From contig JAUXKG010000213.1 in assembly GCA_030624355.1 (NCBI GenBank), positions 1-5,289 on the forward strand: DNA of 5,289 nt, given 5' to 3'. The DNA comes from Acidobacteriota bacterium. Its GTDB lineage: Bacteria; Acidobacteriota; UBA6911; RPQK01; JADFOI01. The notes beneath the pieces were generated by a model, which saw only the letters and a program-made list of their open reading frames with translations, searched no databases and was not told where the DNA came from. This document shows positions 1 through 5,220 of the stretch, in pieces. Both the position numbers and the translations under genes were made by a program. The number at the start of each line of letters is the position of its first letter. The first letter of the stretch is position 1.

Positions 1-90
1 CCTTGGGCTCCTCGGCGTACTGCACGAGTACGCCTGCGGTGCCCTTCGTTGCACGCCTTGTCATCATGGCGCCTGCGACACTTCGTCACG
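1..90. repeat. Hairpin-containing intergenic repeat, probably dispersed
   Basis: Bases 14-21 (GGCGTACT) and 27-34 (AGTACGCC) form a perfect 8-bp inverted repeat with a 5-base loop. The segment also contains an imperfect direct repeat: CGCCTGCG followed by CTTCGT and CAC at 31-54, and again at 70-89. Translation of this stretch is rich in Arg and low in complexity and does not resemble the CoxE family. The style (hairpin, then CTTCGTTGCACGCC) resembles repeats I recall as common between genes in several uncultured bacterial lineages. Being dispersed is therefore an inference, because only one copy is in the window. It may continue beyond the left edge. Confidence 0.5.
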
Positions 91-120
91 ATGCCCTATG
101 TATTATCCGGGCCTAGAGCC

Positions 121-1302
121 GTGACGGAAACAGAGCCGGTAAGTAGTCAGGGACACCTGCTGCACAACATCGTTCTCTTCGGCAGGCTGCTGCGCCGTCT
201 AGACATCGACGTCACCCCCACCCATCTCATTAGCCTGGTGGAGGCCATGAAACATCTGGACCTCGGTCGGCGTCGAGATGTCCAGAACGCCTCGCGAACA
301 GTTCTAATCAGTCGTCACGAGCACCTTGCCTTTTTTGATCTGGTGTTCGATCTTTTCTGGAAGGCCAATCGTTCTGAATCTCAACTGGATCCGGAATCAC
401 TCCTTCAAAAGTTTCGTCAGGTCAAACAGAAGCCGGCAGAGAAGACCGGGGAGCAGCCCTCTCCCTCTCAGGCTGAGTCGGACAGGGAGAATGCGGAATC
501 GGAGACGGTCCCCCTTTACAGTGCACGGGAAATCCTGCGTCACAAGGATTTTGCCACACTGACGGAAGATGAACTTGTGGCAGTGCAGAAATTGATGAAG
601 GAGATGGAGTGGGAGCTGGAGCAACGGCGGACCCGACGCAAGGTCCGAGGCTCCATCGGATCCTACCTCGACATGCGCCGGACGTTGCGCCACAACCTTC
701 GCCACTGTGGAGAGCTGATTCAGTTGAAGTGGCGGCGTCCCAAGCGAAAACGCCGCCCCCTTGTGGTGCTTTGTGACATCAGCGGCTCAATGGAAGCCTA
801 CTCGCGTTTGCTTCTTCAATTCATTTACGTGATCAGCAGTGGCTTGGAAAAGACGGAGACCTTTGTCTTTGGCACCCGCCTCACACGGATCACTCATCAC
901 CTCCGACACCGCGACATCGACCGTGCCTTGAGTATGACGACGGATGCGATTCGGGATTGGGCCGGTGGCACCCGGATTGGAGAAACTCTTAAGACCTTCA
1001 ACTACCAGTGGGGACGCCGTGTTCTCAGTCAAGGAGCGTTGACCATCATCATCAGTGATGGGTGGGATCGCGGCGACACTTCTTTGCTGGCCAGAGAGAT
1101 GGCCCGTCTTCAGCGAAGCTGCCAGCGGTTGATCTGGCTGAATCCTCTGTTGGGCTCTCCCGGCTATGAGCCCTTGACGCGGGGAATCCAGGCGGCACTC
1201 CCCTATGTGGACGACTTCTTGCCCGTTCACAATTTGGCCAGTTTGGAGGAGTTGGGAACTCTGTTGGAGCGGTTGAGCGAACGACGCCCTCTGCGAGGCT
1301 GA
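121..1302 (+). CDS. coxE: VWA domain-containing CoxE-like protein, Mo-hydroxylase maturation
   Basis: CoxE-family protein of about 393 residues. In CO dehydrogenase clusters, CoxE acts in the cytoplasm with the MoxR-type ATPase CoxD during active-site assembly. Numbering from GTG 121, residues 10-90 are the conserved helical N-region (GRLLRRLDIDVTPTHLISLV, later LVFDLFWKA). Residues 95-140 are a charged, probably disordered linker. A VWA domain fills the rest. Its metal-ion-dependent adhesion site is complete: DISGSM at 219-224, Thr284 in GGTRIGE, and SDGWDRG at 312-318. The frame stays open to the window's left edge, with candidate starts TTG 49 and ATG 91. I prefer GTG 121 because upstream codons lie in the repeat and family similarity begins just after it. 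No convincing ribosome binding site precedes any candidate. The gene is separated by 278 bases from the xdhC operon, so it may be transcribed independently. The family call is strong. The exact start and the CO dehydrogenase link are less certain. Confidence 0.87.
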   Translation: MTETEPVSSQGHLLHNIVLFGRLLRRLDIDVTPTHLISLVEAMKHLDLGRRRDVQNASRTVLISRHEHLAFFDLVFDLFWKANRSESQLDPESLLQKFRQVKQKPAEKTGEQPSPSQAESDRENAESETVPLYSAREILRHKDFATLTEDELVAVQKLMKEMEWELEQRRTRRKVRGSIGSYLDMRRTLRHNLRHCGELIQLKWRRPKRKRRPLVVLCDISGSMEAYSRLLLQFIYVISSGLEKTETFVFGTRLTRITHHLRHRDIDRALSMTTDAIRDWAGGTRIGETLKTFNYQWGRRVLSQGALTIIISDGWDRGDTSLLAREMARLQRSCQRLIWLNPLLGSPGYEPLTRGIQAALPYVDDFLPVHNLASLEELGTLLERLSERRPLRG

Positions 1303-1330
1303 CATGCTGGCAGCCTGACCTCCTGAACAG

Positions 1331-1386
1331 TGTCGAGTGTCGAGTGACTAGGTTGACAACTGACAACTGACAACTGACAACTGACA
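1331..1386. repeat. Heptamer tandem repeat tract (TGTCGAG, then TGACAAC)
   Basis: Two copies of TGTCGAG (1331-1344) are followed by a variant TGACTAG (1345-1351). After a two-base step come four perfect copies of TGACAAC (1354-1381) and a partial fifth, TGACA (1382-1386). The variants TGACAGC and TGACAAG recur at 1444-1457. This is the architecture of the short tandemly repeated repetitive (STRR) heptamers described in cyanobacteria and seen in other repeat-rich genomes. It is non-coding, and copy number is likely to vary between strains by slippage. Confidence 0.85.
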
Positions 1387-1410
1387 GAAGAATTGTTGCC
1401 AGCCCTCCGA

Positions 1411-1526
1411 ATTCGTGTCAATCCGTGTATGGCCTACGGCCGCTGACAGCTGACAAGAAAGTTGGAGAATTGACGAGCACTCATCCGTGTTAATCCGTGT
1501 TGGCTAATCCATGACCATCCGTGTCT
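1411..1526. repeat. Decamer repeats, consensus ATCCGTGTYA, in three pairs
   Basis: The decamer occurs as adjacent pairs in three places: ATTCGTGTCA and ATCCGTGTAT (1411-1430), ATCCGTGTTA and ATCCGTGTTG (1483-1502), and the degenerate ATCCATGACC followed by ATCCGTGTCT (1507-1526). Four of the six keep ATCCGTGT exactly. The first two pairs are separated by 52 bases that include the TGACAGC/TGACAAG heptamers, so the two repeat families are interleaved. No protein reading is plausible. No inverted copies are present, which argues against a simple operator array. Confidence 0.75.
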
Positions 1527-1569
1527 GTAGGCTATCCGCCAAACACAGGCGCTGTTACAATACCTTTTT

Positions 1570-1574
1570 GGAGG
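1570..1574 (+). promoter_or_regulatory. Ribosome binding site of the small XdhC/CoxI gene
   Basis: GGAGG lies 6 bases before ATG 1581. It directly abuts an in-frame ATG at 1575, too close for that codon to be used, and an upstream GTG at 1521 lies in the decamer repeat. This site therefore fixes the start at 1581. Confidence 0.8.
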
Positions 1575-1580
1575 ATGACC

Positions 1581-1895
1581 ATGCGTGACATTCTTGATCA
1601 TCTGAGACAGTGGCAGGCGGCAGACCAGAAAGCCGCCATTGCTACCGTGGTAAAAGTTTATGGTTCGGCGCCCCGCCCGCTTGGCTCCAAGATGGCCGTC
1701 TCTTCCAGCGGTGACATTGTGGGATCGGTGAGCGGCGGCTGCATTGAAGGAGCGGTGGTCCAGGAGGCCCGCGAAGTCATGAAAAACGGCCAGCCCAAGC
1801 TCATCAAGTTTGGAATTACCGATGAGCAGGCCTGGGAGGTTGGATTGAGCTGCGGAGGCGAGATCGAAGTCTTCGTGGAACTTCTGAAATGGTGA
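1581..1895 (+). CDS. Small XdhC/CoxI-domain protein (N-domain only)
   Basis: A 104-residue protein consisting only of the XdhC_CoxI domain. Family members bind the molybdenum cofactor, protect it, take part in its sulfuration and hand it to xanthine dehydrogenase or CO dehydrogenase-type hydroxylases. Visible hallmarks are ATVVKVYGSAPRPLGSKM (21-38), GSVSGGCIEGAVV (48-60, with Cys54) and GLSCGGEIEVFVE (88-100, with Cys91). The two Cys-Gly motifs are the expected cofactor or sulfur-handling positions, and that role is inference. Full-length XdhC proteins continue into a Rossmann domain, which is absent here and supplied by the next gene 3 bases downstream. The start is set by GGAGG at 1570-1574. 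It is not a frameshifted half of the next gene, because that protein has its own diverged copy of this domain. Domain assignment is confident. The precise client enzyme is unknown. Confidence 0.9.
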   Translation: MRDILDHLRQWQAADQKAAIATVVKVYGSAPRPLGSKMAVSSSGDIVGSVSGGCIEGAVVQEAREVMKNGQPKLIKFGITDEQAWEVGLSCGGEIEVFVELLKW

Positions 1896-1898
1896 ACC

Positions 1899-2645
1899 AT
1901 GGCTGAAGACACCCTTCTCTATGAAAAGCTCGAGCTCTCTCTCAAGAACGAGGAATTGGTGGCCCTTTCCACGGTGATTGCCGGTCAGCAGGTGGGAAAC
2001 AAGATGCTGATCTGGCCCGATGGCACCAGACTGGGGGATCTTCAGTCGCAGCCGCTGAATGAGAAGACCGCCCTTCGCGCCGGAGAGCTTTTGAATCTGC
2101 AAAAGTCGGAGCGCTGCCTGTTCGAATCCGATGGACTGCAGAGTGAGGTCTTTATCGAGGTCTTCCCCCCTCCTCCGAAACTCATCATTGTGGGCGCAGT
2201 ACACGCGGCCATTCCACTGATCACCTTTGCCAAGGTACTGGGCTTTCGGACAATCGTGGTAGACCCTCGCTCTGCTTTCGCTACGCCCCAGCGCTTTTCC
2301 CATGCCGATGAGCTGATCGTTGAATGGCCTCACGAGGCCCTCTCCGCTGCGGACTTCAACGAAGCGACCTACCTGGTGGCTCTGAGCCACGATGAGAAAC
2401 TGGACAATCCTGCCTTGAAGTTGGGTCTGGAGAGTCCCTGTCTCTATATTGGAGCACTGGGCTCGAAGAAAACCCACGGACGGCGAGTGAAATCGCTCCA
2501 GGAAATGGGGATCACTGAGGAGCAGCTGGCCAAAATCCACTCGCCGATCGGTTTGAACCTGGGGGGCAGAAGCCCGGAAGAAATTGCGGTGGCCATCATT
2601 GCTGAAATTGTGACGGTCCGCAACAGCAGCCAGCAAGAGAAATAG
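1899..2645 (+). CDS. xdhC: XdhC/CoxF-type maturation protein with Rossmann domain
   Basis: A 248-residue XdhC-family protein, predicted cytosolic, that helps insert or sulfurate the molybdenum cofactor of a hydroxylase. Residues 18-90 align in pattern with the XdhC_CoxI domain (LVALSTVIAG, NKMLIWPDGTRLGDL). However, the usual SGGC position reads SQPL, and the SCGG position is also lost. Residues 93-240 are the XdhC Rossmann domain: KLIIVGAVHAA (94-104), VDPRSAFATPQRF (121-133), SHDEKLDNPAL (163-173), YIGALGSKKTH (183-193) and HSPIGLNLGGRSPEEIA (214-230). These strings are characteristic of the CoxF-type branch. ATG 1899 follows the previous stop by 3 bases with only a weak ribosome binding site, so translational coupling is likely. 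The loss of both Cys motifs here, and their retention in the small partner, suggests the two proteins work together. Confidence 0.92.
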   Translation: MAEDTLLYEKLELSLKNEELVALSTVIAGQQVGNKMLIWPDGTRLGDLQSQPLNEKTALRAGELLNLQKSERCLFESDGLQSEVFIEVFPPPPKLIIVGAVHAAIPLITFAKVLGFRTIVVDPRSAFATPQRFSHADELIVEWPHEALSAADFNEATYLVALSHDEKLDNPALKLGLESPCLYIGALGSKKTHGRRVKSLQEMGITEEQLAKIHSPIGLNLGGRSPEEIAVAIIAEIVTVRNSSQQEK

Positions 2646-2662
2646 GGGATTTAGAAAAGGGA

Positions 2663-3262
2663 TTGAAATCGTTCATCTCCGGAGTACTACTGGCCGCTGG
2701 CGAATCCAAGCGCTTCGCGGACCATCCTCCCAAGCAGTTGCTGGAGCTTCAGGGAGAGCCACTGATCCACCTTATGGCGCGGCGAGCACTGGCTTCTGGC
2801 CTGAGTGAAGTGATTGTCGTGCTCGGATACCAGGCTGAGGTGATGAGACAGCTTCTCTCCGATCTACCAATCCTAGTCGTATGCAATGAAGACTACGCCT
2901 CTGGTCAGAGCAGTTCGGTGAGAGCCGGGCTGCACGCCGTTCATGCCTCCGCCAGCGCCGCCCTCTTTCTCCCTGTGGATCAGCCCTTCCTGAGCACTGA
3001 GGTACTCGATCAACTGATCGGGGCCCATGAAGAAGGTGCCGCTCGAATTACCCTTCCCGGCTACCGGGAAAGGAGGGGTTCTCCGGTGCTCTTTGATCGC
3101 ACCCTCTTTCCTGTACTGGCGGCCATAACGGGAGACGAAGGAGGAAGACAAATCTTGGAAGACCATCGAGAGGAGATCCGGATTGTTGCCCTGGACAGCG
3201 AGGATCCTCTTCTGGACATCGACACGCCCGAGCAGTATCGCAGGCTCCTGGGAAAACAGTAA
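2663..3262 (+). CDS. mocA: MocA-type molybdenum cofactor cytidylyltransferase (MobA-like NTP transferase)
   Basis: A 199-residue single-domain nucleotidyltransferase. The family transfers CMP (MocA) or GMP (MobA) to molybdopterin. Beside xdhC genes the CMP-adding MocA type is the likely one, since xanthine dehydrogenase-family enzymes use the cytosine dinucleotide form. Visible motifs are the nucleotide-binding LLAAGESKRF (9-18) with Lys24, GQSSSVRAGL (81-90), the metal-binding PVDQP (104-108), RGSPVLF (138-144), GDEGGR (157-162) and DIDTPE (185-190). Length is normal for the family. The start is TTG 2663: no ATG or GTG lies near the required N-terminus, and family similarity starts five residues in. 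AAAGG at 2656-2660 is only 2 bases away and TAGGGGA at 2643-2649 is 13 away, so initiation may be weak or coupled to the upstream gene, which ends 17 bases before. Substrate choice between CTP and GTP cannot be proven by eye. Confidence 0.9.
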   Translation: MKSFISGVLLAAGESKRFADHPPKQLLELQGEPLIHLMARRALASGLSEVIVVLGYQAEVMRQLLSDLPILVVCNEDYASGQSSSVRAGLHAVHASASAALFLPVDQPFLSTEVLDQLIGAHEEGAARITLPGYRERRGSPVLFDRTLFPVLAAITGDEGGRQILEDHREEIRIVALDSEDPLLDIDTPEQYRRLLGKQ

Positions 3263-3277
3263 AAAAAGAGGGACAAC

Positions 3278-3745
3278 ATGGCTAAGTACTGGTTGATGAA
3301 AAGCGAGCCTGGATCCTATTCGATTGACGACCTAAAGAGAGAGGGACAGACCTTCTGGGACGGAGTCAGAAACTACCAGGCCAGAAATTTGATGCGCGAT
3401 GAGATGCAGGTTGGAGATCGGGTGCTTTTCTACCACAGCAACACCGCACCCGTCGGAGTGGCCGGTCTGGCAAGAGTGGTCCGAGAAGCTTACCCCGATC
3501 ACACAGCCCGTGATCCGCATGATGCCCACTACGACCCCAAGGCCAGTCACGAGAATCCTCGTTGGTACATGGTGGATATTGAATTTGAAGAGAAGTTTCC
3601 TCAAATCCTGGGGCTCGACCAACTGCGGGAAATCAAAGGGCTACAGGAGATGGTCCTGCTCAATCGCAGCCGTCTCTCGGTACAGCCCGTACGCACTGCT
3701 GAATTCAAGACGATCGTCAAGCTGGCTAGGAGCCTGTCCGAGTAA
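3278..3745 (+). CDS. EVE domain-containing protein
   Basis: A 155-residue stand-alone EVE domain, a PUA-like fold related to human THYN1. Family members are thought to bind modified bases in DNA or RNA, and the cellular role in bacteria is not settled. The hallmarks are complete: YWLMKSEP (4-11), WDGVRNYQARN (27-37), GDRVLFYHSN (46-55), YDPKAS (85-90), RWYMVDIEF (95-103) and NRSRLSVQPV (129-138). Family length is about 150, so it is full length. The start is well set: AGAGGG at 3267-3272 lies 5 bases before ATG 3278. It sits 15 bases after the mocA stop and is probably co-transcribed, although nothing in the family links it to molybdenum. Its stop codon abuts that of the convergent isomerase gene. 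Confidence 0.94.
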   Translation: MAKYWLMKSEPGSYSIDDLKREGQTFWDGVRNYQARNLMRDEMQVGDRVLFYHSNTAPVGVAGLARVVREAYPDHTARDPHDAHYDPKASHENPRWYMVDIEFEEKFPQILGLDQLREIKGLQEMVLLNRSRLSVQPVRTAEFKTIVKLARSLSE

Positions 3746-3752
3746 TTACTCG
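3739..3752. other. Perfect 14-base palindrome across two convergent stop codons
   Basis: CGAGTAATTACTCG equals its own reverse complement. Its central TAATTA supplies the TAA stop of the EVE gene (3743-3745) and, on the other strand, the TAA stop of the isomerase gene (3746-3748). Both proteins therefore end in Glu-stop. RNA from either strand could form a 5-bp stem with an AAUU loop. No U-tract follows on either side, so it is not a standard intrinsic terminator. Confidence 0.8.
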
Positions 3753-4543
3753 ATGCTGGCGCTTTGGATGTAGTCCAGCTCGGGAAAGCCCTTTTTCAGG
3801 TAGGGGTTCCCCTGAGCCTTGATCCGGGCCTGATTGGGTCCCGATCCGCGGGGACCCCCTTCACCATAGCCGGAGTAGATCGAATCCACCACATCCATTC
3901 CCTCGACTACCTCACCGATGGGTGCAAAGCCCTGCTGGTCGAGGCTTGCATTGTTCCTAAAATTGATGAAGAGCTGAGTGGTCCGTGTATTGGGACCGGC
4001 TGTGGCAAAGGTAAGAAAGCCTCGCACATTGGACTCCTTGACGGGATCGTCCTTGATCTGGGCAGTGGCCCAGGCATCGTTCACCTTGCGATCTCCGTTT
4101 ATTCCGAACTGCACCATGAAGCCTTCAATGACTCGAAAAAAAGCAAGTTCTTCAAAGTATCCGATACGCACAAGGTTGTAGAAACGATCGACACCTCGAG
4201 GGGCCCAACTGCGCGTCAATGACAGAACAATATCTCCCTTGGTGGTCTTCAATCGCACCCTGTACTGATCCGGTGCCTGTTCGTTTGCCTGGTCAGGATC
4301 CAATAGGGGAGAGATCGCCTCGACCGCTTCAACTGGCTCGACTGGCTCGGCAACCTCCTTAGATTCATCAACCATTTCCGTCTCCTCCGTGCTTAAAGCT
4401 TCCGGTTCCTCATCCAACTCTCCGGCTGCCGCCGGCGCCGTCTCCGTTTCCACACCGGCATCACTCTCGGGTGCCGAGCTACAGGCACAGAGAAGGCCAA
4501 GAGCAGCAATACCAATCATCCATCCGCGGATCTCTCTCCTCAT
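3746..4543 (-). CDS. Cyclophilin-type peptidyl-prolyl cis-trans isomerase lipoprotein
   Basis: A 265-residue secreted prolyl isomerase, probably anchored to the outer membrane. It would catalyse cis-trans isomerisation of proline bonds in periplasmic proteins. Residues 1-21 are a lipoprotein signal: Arg-rich start, hydrophobic WMIGIAALGLL, then the lipobox LCAC with Cys21 lipidated and Ser-Ser following. Residues 24-92 are a very acidic, Glu/Pro/Ala-rich linker containing EPVEPVEAVEA (66-76). Residues 93-260 are the cyclophilin domain: FFRVIEGFMVQFG (135-147) holds the catalytic Arg137, Phe142 and Gln145 equivalents, and GPNTRTTQLFINF (183-195) the Gln190/Phe192 equivalents. The Trp of human cyclophilin A, which gives cyclosporin sensitivity, is replaced by Ser200. 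ATG 4543 is preferred to GTG 4549, because AAGGAGG ends 8 bases before the ATG but only 2 before the GTG. The gene has its own promoter and is convergent with the EVE gene. Confidence 0.93.
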   Translation of the reverse strand: MRREIRGWMIGIAALGLLCACSSAPESDAGVETETAPAAAGELDEEPEALSTEETEMVDESKEVAEPVEPVEAVEAISPLLDPDQANEQAPDQYRVRLKTTKGDIVLSLTRSWAPRGVDRFYNLVRIGYFEELAFFRVIEGFMVQFGINGDRKVNDAWATAQIKDDPVKESNVRGFLTFATAGPNTRTTQLFINFRNNASLDQQGFAPIGEVVEGMDVVDSIYSGYGEGGPRGSGPNQARIKAQGNPYLKKGFPELDYIQSASIE

Positions 4544-4551
4544 TTTCACAT

Positions 4552-4558
4552 CCTCCTT
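4552..4558 (-). promoter_or_regulatory. Ribosome binding site of the isomerase gene
   Basis: The minus strand reads AAGGAGG here, a near-perfect Shine-Dalgarno sequence. It is 8 bases before ATG 4543 and 2 bases before the in-frame GTG 4549, so it decides in favour of the ATG, shortening the protein by two residues. Confidence 0.85.
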
Positions 4559-4577
4559 CAGTGGGCTACAGCCCCTG
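4559..4577 (-). promoter_or_regulatory. 5' leader hairpin beside the isomerase ribosome binding site
   Basis: On the minus strand CAG-GGGC-TGTA-GCCC-A-CTG folds into a 7-bp stem with a one-base bulge and a 4-base loop. It ends directly against the Shine-Dalgarno sequence and begins a few bases after the predicted transcription start. It could stabilise the mRNA end or modulate ribosome access. No known leader class is recognised. Confidence 0.4.
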
Positions 4578-4587
4578 GTGGTCCGGT

Positions 4588-4617
4588 ATAATGTCCAAAC
4601 AGCAAGGGAACTGTCAA
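4588..4617 (-). promoter_or_regulatory. Sigma70-like promoter for the isomerase gene
   Basis: On the minus strand a perfect -35 box TTGACA (4617-4612) is followed after 18 bases by CATTAT (4593-4588), which matches four of six -10 positions. Transcription would start near 4581, giving a leader of about 38 bases before ATG 4543. An A/T-rich stretch (AAATTTTC on the minus strand, 4642-4635) lies upstream and could act as an UP element. The inverted arms GTCCGGTATA (4581-4590) and TATCCGGAC (4619-4627) flank the promoter. Confidence 0.6.
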
Positions 4618-4674
4618 GTATCCGGACGGCGCAGAAAATTTGCCCTCACTCATACCAAGCTCCCTGCACGGCCG

Positions 4675-5100
4675 TCACTCATCCTCAATCCCGGTCTCTG
4701 ATCGCGAATGCTTCAGCTGACCTCGACGGGCCTTTTCTTCCAGACGGTGACGCTTGGCTGATCGGGGCAGTTTGGTTTGCCTTCGAGGTCTCTGCTTCCT
4801 CAAGGCTTGCATCATCAATTCAAGAAATCGGTCGAGGGCCGCCTTTCGGTTGGCCAGCTGGGTACGATGCTGCTGACTGACGACGCGAAGAATCCCCTCT
4901 TTGTTAATTCGATTGGCCAGTCGTTTTCGAATTCGCTTCTTCTGATCCTCACTCAGATTGGCAGACTGATCCACGTCAAAGAGCAGGATCACCCGACTGG
5001 CAACCTTGTTTACGTTTTGCCCTCCAGGACCCCCGCTGCGGGAGGCCTTGAACTTCAACTCCTCCTCCGAAATGGAAAGGTCCTGGTTGACGCGAATCAC
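4675..5100 (-). CDS. arfB: Alternative ribosome-rescue factor ArfB (GGQ peptidyl-tRNA hydrolase)
   Basis: A 141-residue protein of the ArfB/YaeJ (ICT1) family, which releases nascent chains from ribosomes stalled on mRNAs without a stop codon by hydrolysing peptidyl-tRNA. Residues 1-95 form the catalytic domain with SGGPGGQNVNK at 22-32; Gly26-Gly27-Gln28 is the GGQ motif shared with release factors. Residues 101-131 are the expected Arg/Lys-rich tail (KQRPRRQTKLP, RRGQLKH) that enters the empty mRNA channel. Length matches stand-alone ArfB (about 140) rather than release factors 1 or 2 (over 330), which also carry a codon-recognition domain absent here. The start is GTG 5100: GGAGGA (minus strand, 5115-5110) lies 9 bases upstream. 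The 131-base gap to the isomerase gene contains that gene's own promoter, so the two are probably separate units. No clear terminator follows. Confidence 0.95.
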   Translation of the reverse strand: MIRVNQDLSISEEELKFKASRSGGPGGQNVNKVASRVILLFDVDQSANLSEDQKKRIRKRLANRINKEGILRVVSQQHRTQLANRKAALDRFLELMMQALRKQRPRRQTKLPRSAKRHRLEEKARRGQLKHSRSETGIEDE

Positions 5101-5220
5101 GTGCTGTCTTCCTCCAACCGTTGGTCACGATGGACTCGATGCACGGGCAGGACTCAGGTTCAGGGAAAATCGCACTCTGTGGTGGATCGACTTTGGGAGG
5201 GTGTCCGGCTCGACGGTGGA

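Larger units (their letters stand above)
1303..1569. other. Non-coding spacer dominated by short tandem repeats
   Basis: This gap lies between the CoxE-like gene and the xdhC-type operon. It holds a heptamer tract (1331-1386), a second short heptamer pair (1444-1457) and three pairs of a decamer motif (1411-1526). The sequence GGCCTACGGCC at 1431-1441 could form a 4-bp stem with a 3-base loop. No factor-independent terminator with a U-tract is visible after the CoxE-like gene. TACAAT at 1556-1561 resembles a -10 box but has no matching -35 element. The only long open frame crossing the gap is antisense and continues through both xdhC genes, so I treat it as spurious. Confidence 0.75.

Noticed and set aside
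49..120. TTG 49 or ATG 91 as the start of the CoxE-like gene
   Set aside because: The codons lie in or at the edge of a hairpin repeat, have no ribosome binding site, and encode sequence unlike the family. GTG 121 fits better, though it is not proven.
1331..1526. CRISPR-like array
   Set aside because: Repeat units are 7 and 10 bases with no unique spacers of 25-40 bases, so they are simple tandem repeats.
1556..1561. TACAAT as a -10 box for the xdhC operon
   Set aside because: There is no -35 match at 16-18 bases upstream, and the predicted start would fall almost on the ribosome binding site.
1434..2636. A 400-residue open frame antisense to both xdhC genes
   Set aside because: It crosses the repeat spacer and runs opposite two well-recognised genes. 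It has no recognisable domain and is explained by codon-composition shadowing.
1581..2645. A frameshift splitting one XdhC gene into two pieces
   Set aside because: The second protein has its own diverged N-domain ahead of the Rossmann domain, plus a proper ATG after the first stop. Joining them would give two N-domains.
3802..3813. AGGGGTTCCCCT hairpin as a terminator for the + strand operon
   Set aside because: It lies inside the isomerase coding region, has only a 5-bp stem with a 2-base loop, and no T-tract follows.
4675..5100. Annotation as peptide chain release factor 1 or 2
   Set aside because: The protein has the GGQ motif but only 141 residues and a basic tail. The codon-recognition domain is absent, so ArfB fits.
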